Source: Planctomycetales bacterium
GTDB lineage: Bacteria > Planctomycetota > Planctomycetia > Pirellulales > Thermoguttaceae
DNA length: 19,198 bases
Direction of reading: 5' to 3'
NCBI GenBank assembly: GCA_007119795.1
Contig: SKOZ01000020.1
Location: 1-19,198 of the forward strand
A model generated the notes under the pieces. The model had not been told where the DNA came from. It saw nothing but the letters and a program-made list of their open reading frames with translations, and searched no databases. Position 1 is the first letter of the stretch. Every line of letters starts with the position of its first letter. Shown piece after piece: positions 15,680 to 19,198 of this stretch. The translations under genes were made by a program, and so were the position numbers.

Positions 15680-17407
15680 TTAGCGGCACAAGCGGCGAAC
15701 TACCTCGACGAGCTCCTCGCCAGGGGACTCCTTGGTGACGTAGGCGTCGGCGCCGGCCTCGGCCATGGCACGCCACACGGCTCCTTCCTCATGGAAGGAG
15801 AGGCCGACCACCACGACATTCGACCACCGGCGCTTGATCTTCCGTGTGGCTTCGATGCCATTGACGACCGGCATGTCGACGTCCATGAGGATCGCGTCCG
15901 GCTGCAGCACCTCGGCCTGCTGGAGGGCCTGCTCGCCGTTGGCGGCTTCCCCGACGACTTCGAAGTCCTTCTGCCCCTTGAGCAAACCGACGAGACCCTC
16001 GCGGACGACCTGGTGATCCTCCGCCACGAGCAGGCGGATGGTGCTCCCCGCAGCGCGCGGCGCCCGCGCGCGGCTGGAAAGTGTCTCGATGCGTTCGGAC
16101 TCGGCGTCTTCGGCCATCGGTGCGATCATCCGAAAACAGGCTCCCCCGCGGGGGGTCTTCTCAATTTCCAGCCGTCCCCCCACGGCCTCTAACCGTTCCT
16201 GAATATTGAACAACCCGAAACCCTCCAATTGCTGGAGACGCGATTTGAGAGCTTCGGGATCGAATCTTTCCCCTTCGTCTTCGACCTCGATCACAAGCTC
16301 TCCCCTCCGGAAGGACAATCGGAGTCGCGCTGCCATCTTCCCGGAGTGCTTCACCACATTGAGCAGCAATTCCCGTACCGCCTGGAAGAGAAATACTCGC
16401 AGATGCTCCTCGGTTCCTGGGGACTTCTCGGGTGCCTCGACGACGACCGTCAAGCCATATTTGTCGCCGAACCATGCGCCCAACCAGGTGAGCACCTCGG
16501 ACAACGACCCGTGCTCGAGAACAGGGGGGCTCAGTTCCCGGCTGAGGTCCCGCGAGGTATTCAGGCATTCGTCCACCAGCGCATCGAGGCCCTCGAGCTG
16601 CTGCTTCCGTTTTTCCGTGTGGTCTTCGGTGAGGACCGCGAGGCGCATCTTGATGGCCAGGAGCAACTGCTGCAGGTCGTCGTGCAGCAGTTTGGCCATT
16701 CGCCTGCGCTCGCGGTGTTCCACTTCGTTCAGTTCGGCAGCCATCCGGCGAAGGTCCCGGGCGCGCTGCCGCGCGGTCGCGGTCCGCTCGGCCACCTGGC
16801 GCTCCAGCGACTCGTTCAGCCTGGCCAAGGCCTCCTCGGCACGCTTCTGATCGGTGATATCGGTGATCGCCACGCGGTACTGCCGCTCCCCCGTCTGCGG
16901 GTCGACGGCAACGACGGTTCGCAGCGACACGAACCGCTCGCCGTGTTCCTGCGCCGGGATCACCAGTTCGATCGCAGACGCCGTACCGGAAGCCGCCCCC
17001 CGGCATCGCTGGAGGTAGTCCCGGAAGCGACCCCGTTCGCGCTGGGCGACGCAGAGGGTGAAGCGCCGGCCCGCCAGGCTGCTCCGCGCACGGCCCAGCA
17101 TGCCGCTGGCAGTCAAGTTGATCTCGCGGACGATGCCCTGCTCGTCGAGCGTGACGTAGCCGACCGGCGCAAAGTCGTAGAGGTCGGCATAGCGGTCCCG
17201 CGAAGACTCCAGGGCGGTCTGAGCCTGGCGCAGGGCCTCGTTCTGCATCTCCAGTTCGATCTGGTGGACCTGGAGCTCGTGGACCAGCTCGGGCAACCGC
17301 TCGGGCGGCGGCAGCCCTCGCTCCCGCACCCGTTCGGACGCCGCGCGCTCGGCCTGCCGGCGGAGCGCTTGCAGGTCATGGGGGTCCGCGGTCGGTCGTT
17401 CAACCAT
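15680..17407 (-). CDS. PAS/HisKA_3 sensor histidine kinase with C-terminal receiver domain
   Basis: A 575-residue cytoplasmic hybrid kinase. ATG 17407 has GGAG about 8 bases upstream. Order: N-terminal coiled coil (about 10-70, LQVHQIELEMQNEALRQAQT); PAS (about 71-190, LYDFAPVGYVTLDEQGIVRE, ending ITDITDQKRAEEAL); a coiled linker; HisKA_3 with phospho-acceptor H242 in ERRRMAKLLHDDLQQ; HATPase with N-box VRELLLNVVKHSG, a degenerate G1 box DEGERFD (Arg for the second Gly) and G2 GFGLFNIQERL; then a receiver (456-575) with acidic pair ED, phospho-acceptor D509 in LMDVDMP and K559. No output domain follows the receiver. The kinase class normally pairs with LuxR/NarL regulators; only a remnant of such a gene lies downstream (15380-15472). 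The CheR-PAS gene ends 63 bp upstream, suggesting one signalling operon. Confidence 0.93.
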   Translation of the reverse strand: MVERPTADPHDLQALRRQAERAASERVRERGLPPPERLPELVHELQVHQIELEMQNEALRQAQTALESSRDRYADLYDFAPVGYVTLDEQGIVREINLTASGMLGRARSSLAGRRFTLCVAQRERGRFRDYLQRCRGAASGTASAIELVIPAQEHGERFVSLRTVVAVDPQTGERQYRVAITDITDQKRAEEALARLNESLERQVAERTATARQRARDLRRMAAELNEVEHRERRRMAKLLHDDLQQLLLAIKMRLAVLTEDHTEKRKQQLEGLDALVDECLNTSRDLSRELSPPVLEHGSLSEVLTWLGAWFGDKYGLTVVVEAPEKSPGTEEHLRVFLFQAVRELLLNVVKHSGKMAARLRLSFRRGELVIEVEDEGERFDPEALKSRLQQLEGFGLFNIQERLEAVGGRLEIEKTPRGGACFRMIAPMAEDAESERIETLSSRARAPRAAGSTIRLLVAEDHQVVREGLVGLLKGQKDFEVVGEAANGEQALQQAEVLQPDAILMDVDMPVVNGIEATRKIKRRWSNVVVVGLSFHEEGAVWRAMAEAGADAYVTKESPGEELVEVVRRLCR

Positions 17408-17470
17408 GGGTCGTCTCCGGTCCTTTTCTCCAGTCCGGAACGGACAAGCAAGCCATTCCGGGCGCCGTGG

Positions 17471-19198
<1,728 letters not shown>

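Overview
The window reads as a high-GC planctomycete chromosome segment, most likely Pirellulales-like. The strongest marker is a DUF1559 protein at 12707-13696 (minus), with a type IV pilin-like N-terminus and a C-terminal H-X9-DG motif, a family greatly expanded in Planctomycetota. DUF4190-type membrane proteins, a Tat-exported DegT-family aminotransferase, and short hairpin repeats next to housekeeping genes fit the same picture. The assignment is inferred from gene content alone.

Layout. (a) 1-307, minus: N-terminal PAS domain of a probable sigma-54-dependent regulator, cut by the window edge. (b) 540-5868: a looser, hypothetical-rich stretch. It holds a DUF4190/DUF3299-like membrane protein, three unrecognised small proteins (one a His-rich coiled coil with a strong ribosome binding site), a Tat-signal DegT/DnrJ/EryC1/StrS aminotransferase and a decayed IS66-family transposase. 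A paired motif, TCGTGCA-N2-TTGC, occurs twice, once on each side of the DUF4190 gene, and each pair is spaced exactly 31 bp. (c) 5869-8577: about 700 bp of repeat-rich non-coding DNA, then rph (RNase PH) flanked by two copies of a 71-bp double-hairpin repeat, then a 2x[4Fe-4S] ferredoxin-like protein. (d) 8578-11853: carB, large subunit of carbamoyl phosphate synthetase, intact. (e) 11983-12553: a SEC-C protein with three 20-residue tandem repeats and a probable one-base frameshift near its N-terminus. (f) 15229-12707, minus: an operon-like run of DUF4198 protein, carboxypeptidase-regulatory-like protein with a C-terminal membrane anchor, and DUF1559 protein, behind a very good sigma-70-type promoter. 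The first two resemble the accessory NikK/NikL proteins of nickel/cobalt ECF transporters, but no transporter genes are present. (g) 19198-15680, minus: a signalling module. It comprises a CheR-PAS protein (start outside the window, broken by one base in a run of eight C) and a PAS/HisKA_3 histidine kinase with a C-terminal receiver. About 200 bp downstream lies a roughly 30-codon remnant of a second response regulator.

I see no tRNA, rRNA, CRISPR array, phage or obvious defence system. The most unusual observations are the quartet of spaced motifs, the homopolymer frameshift in the sensory gene, the truncated response-regulator remnant beside a dispersed REP-like repeat, and the in-frame tandem repeat in the SEC-C protein. 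Two independent one-base frameshifts in G/C runs raise the possibility of assembly or sequencing error, for example in a metagenome-assembled genome.
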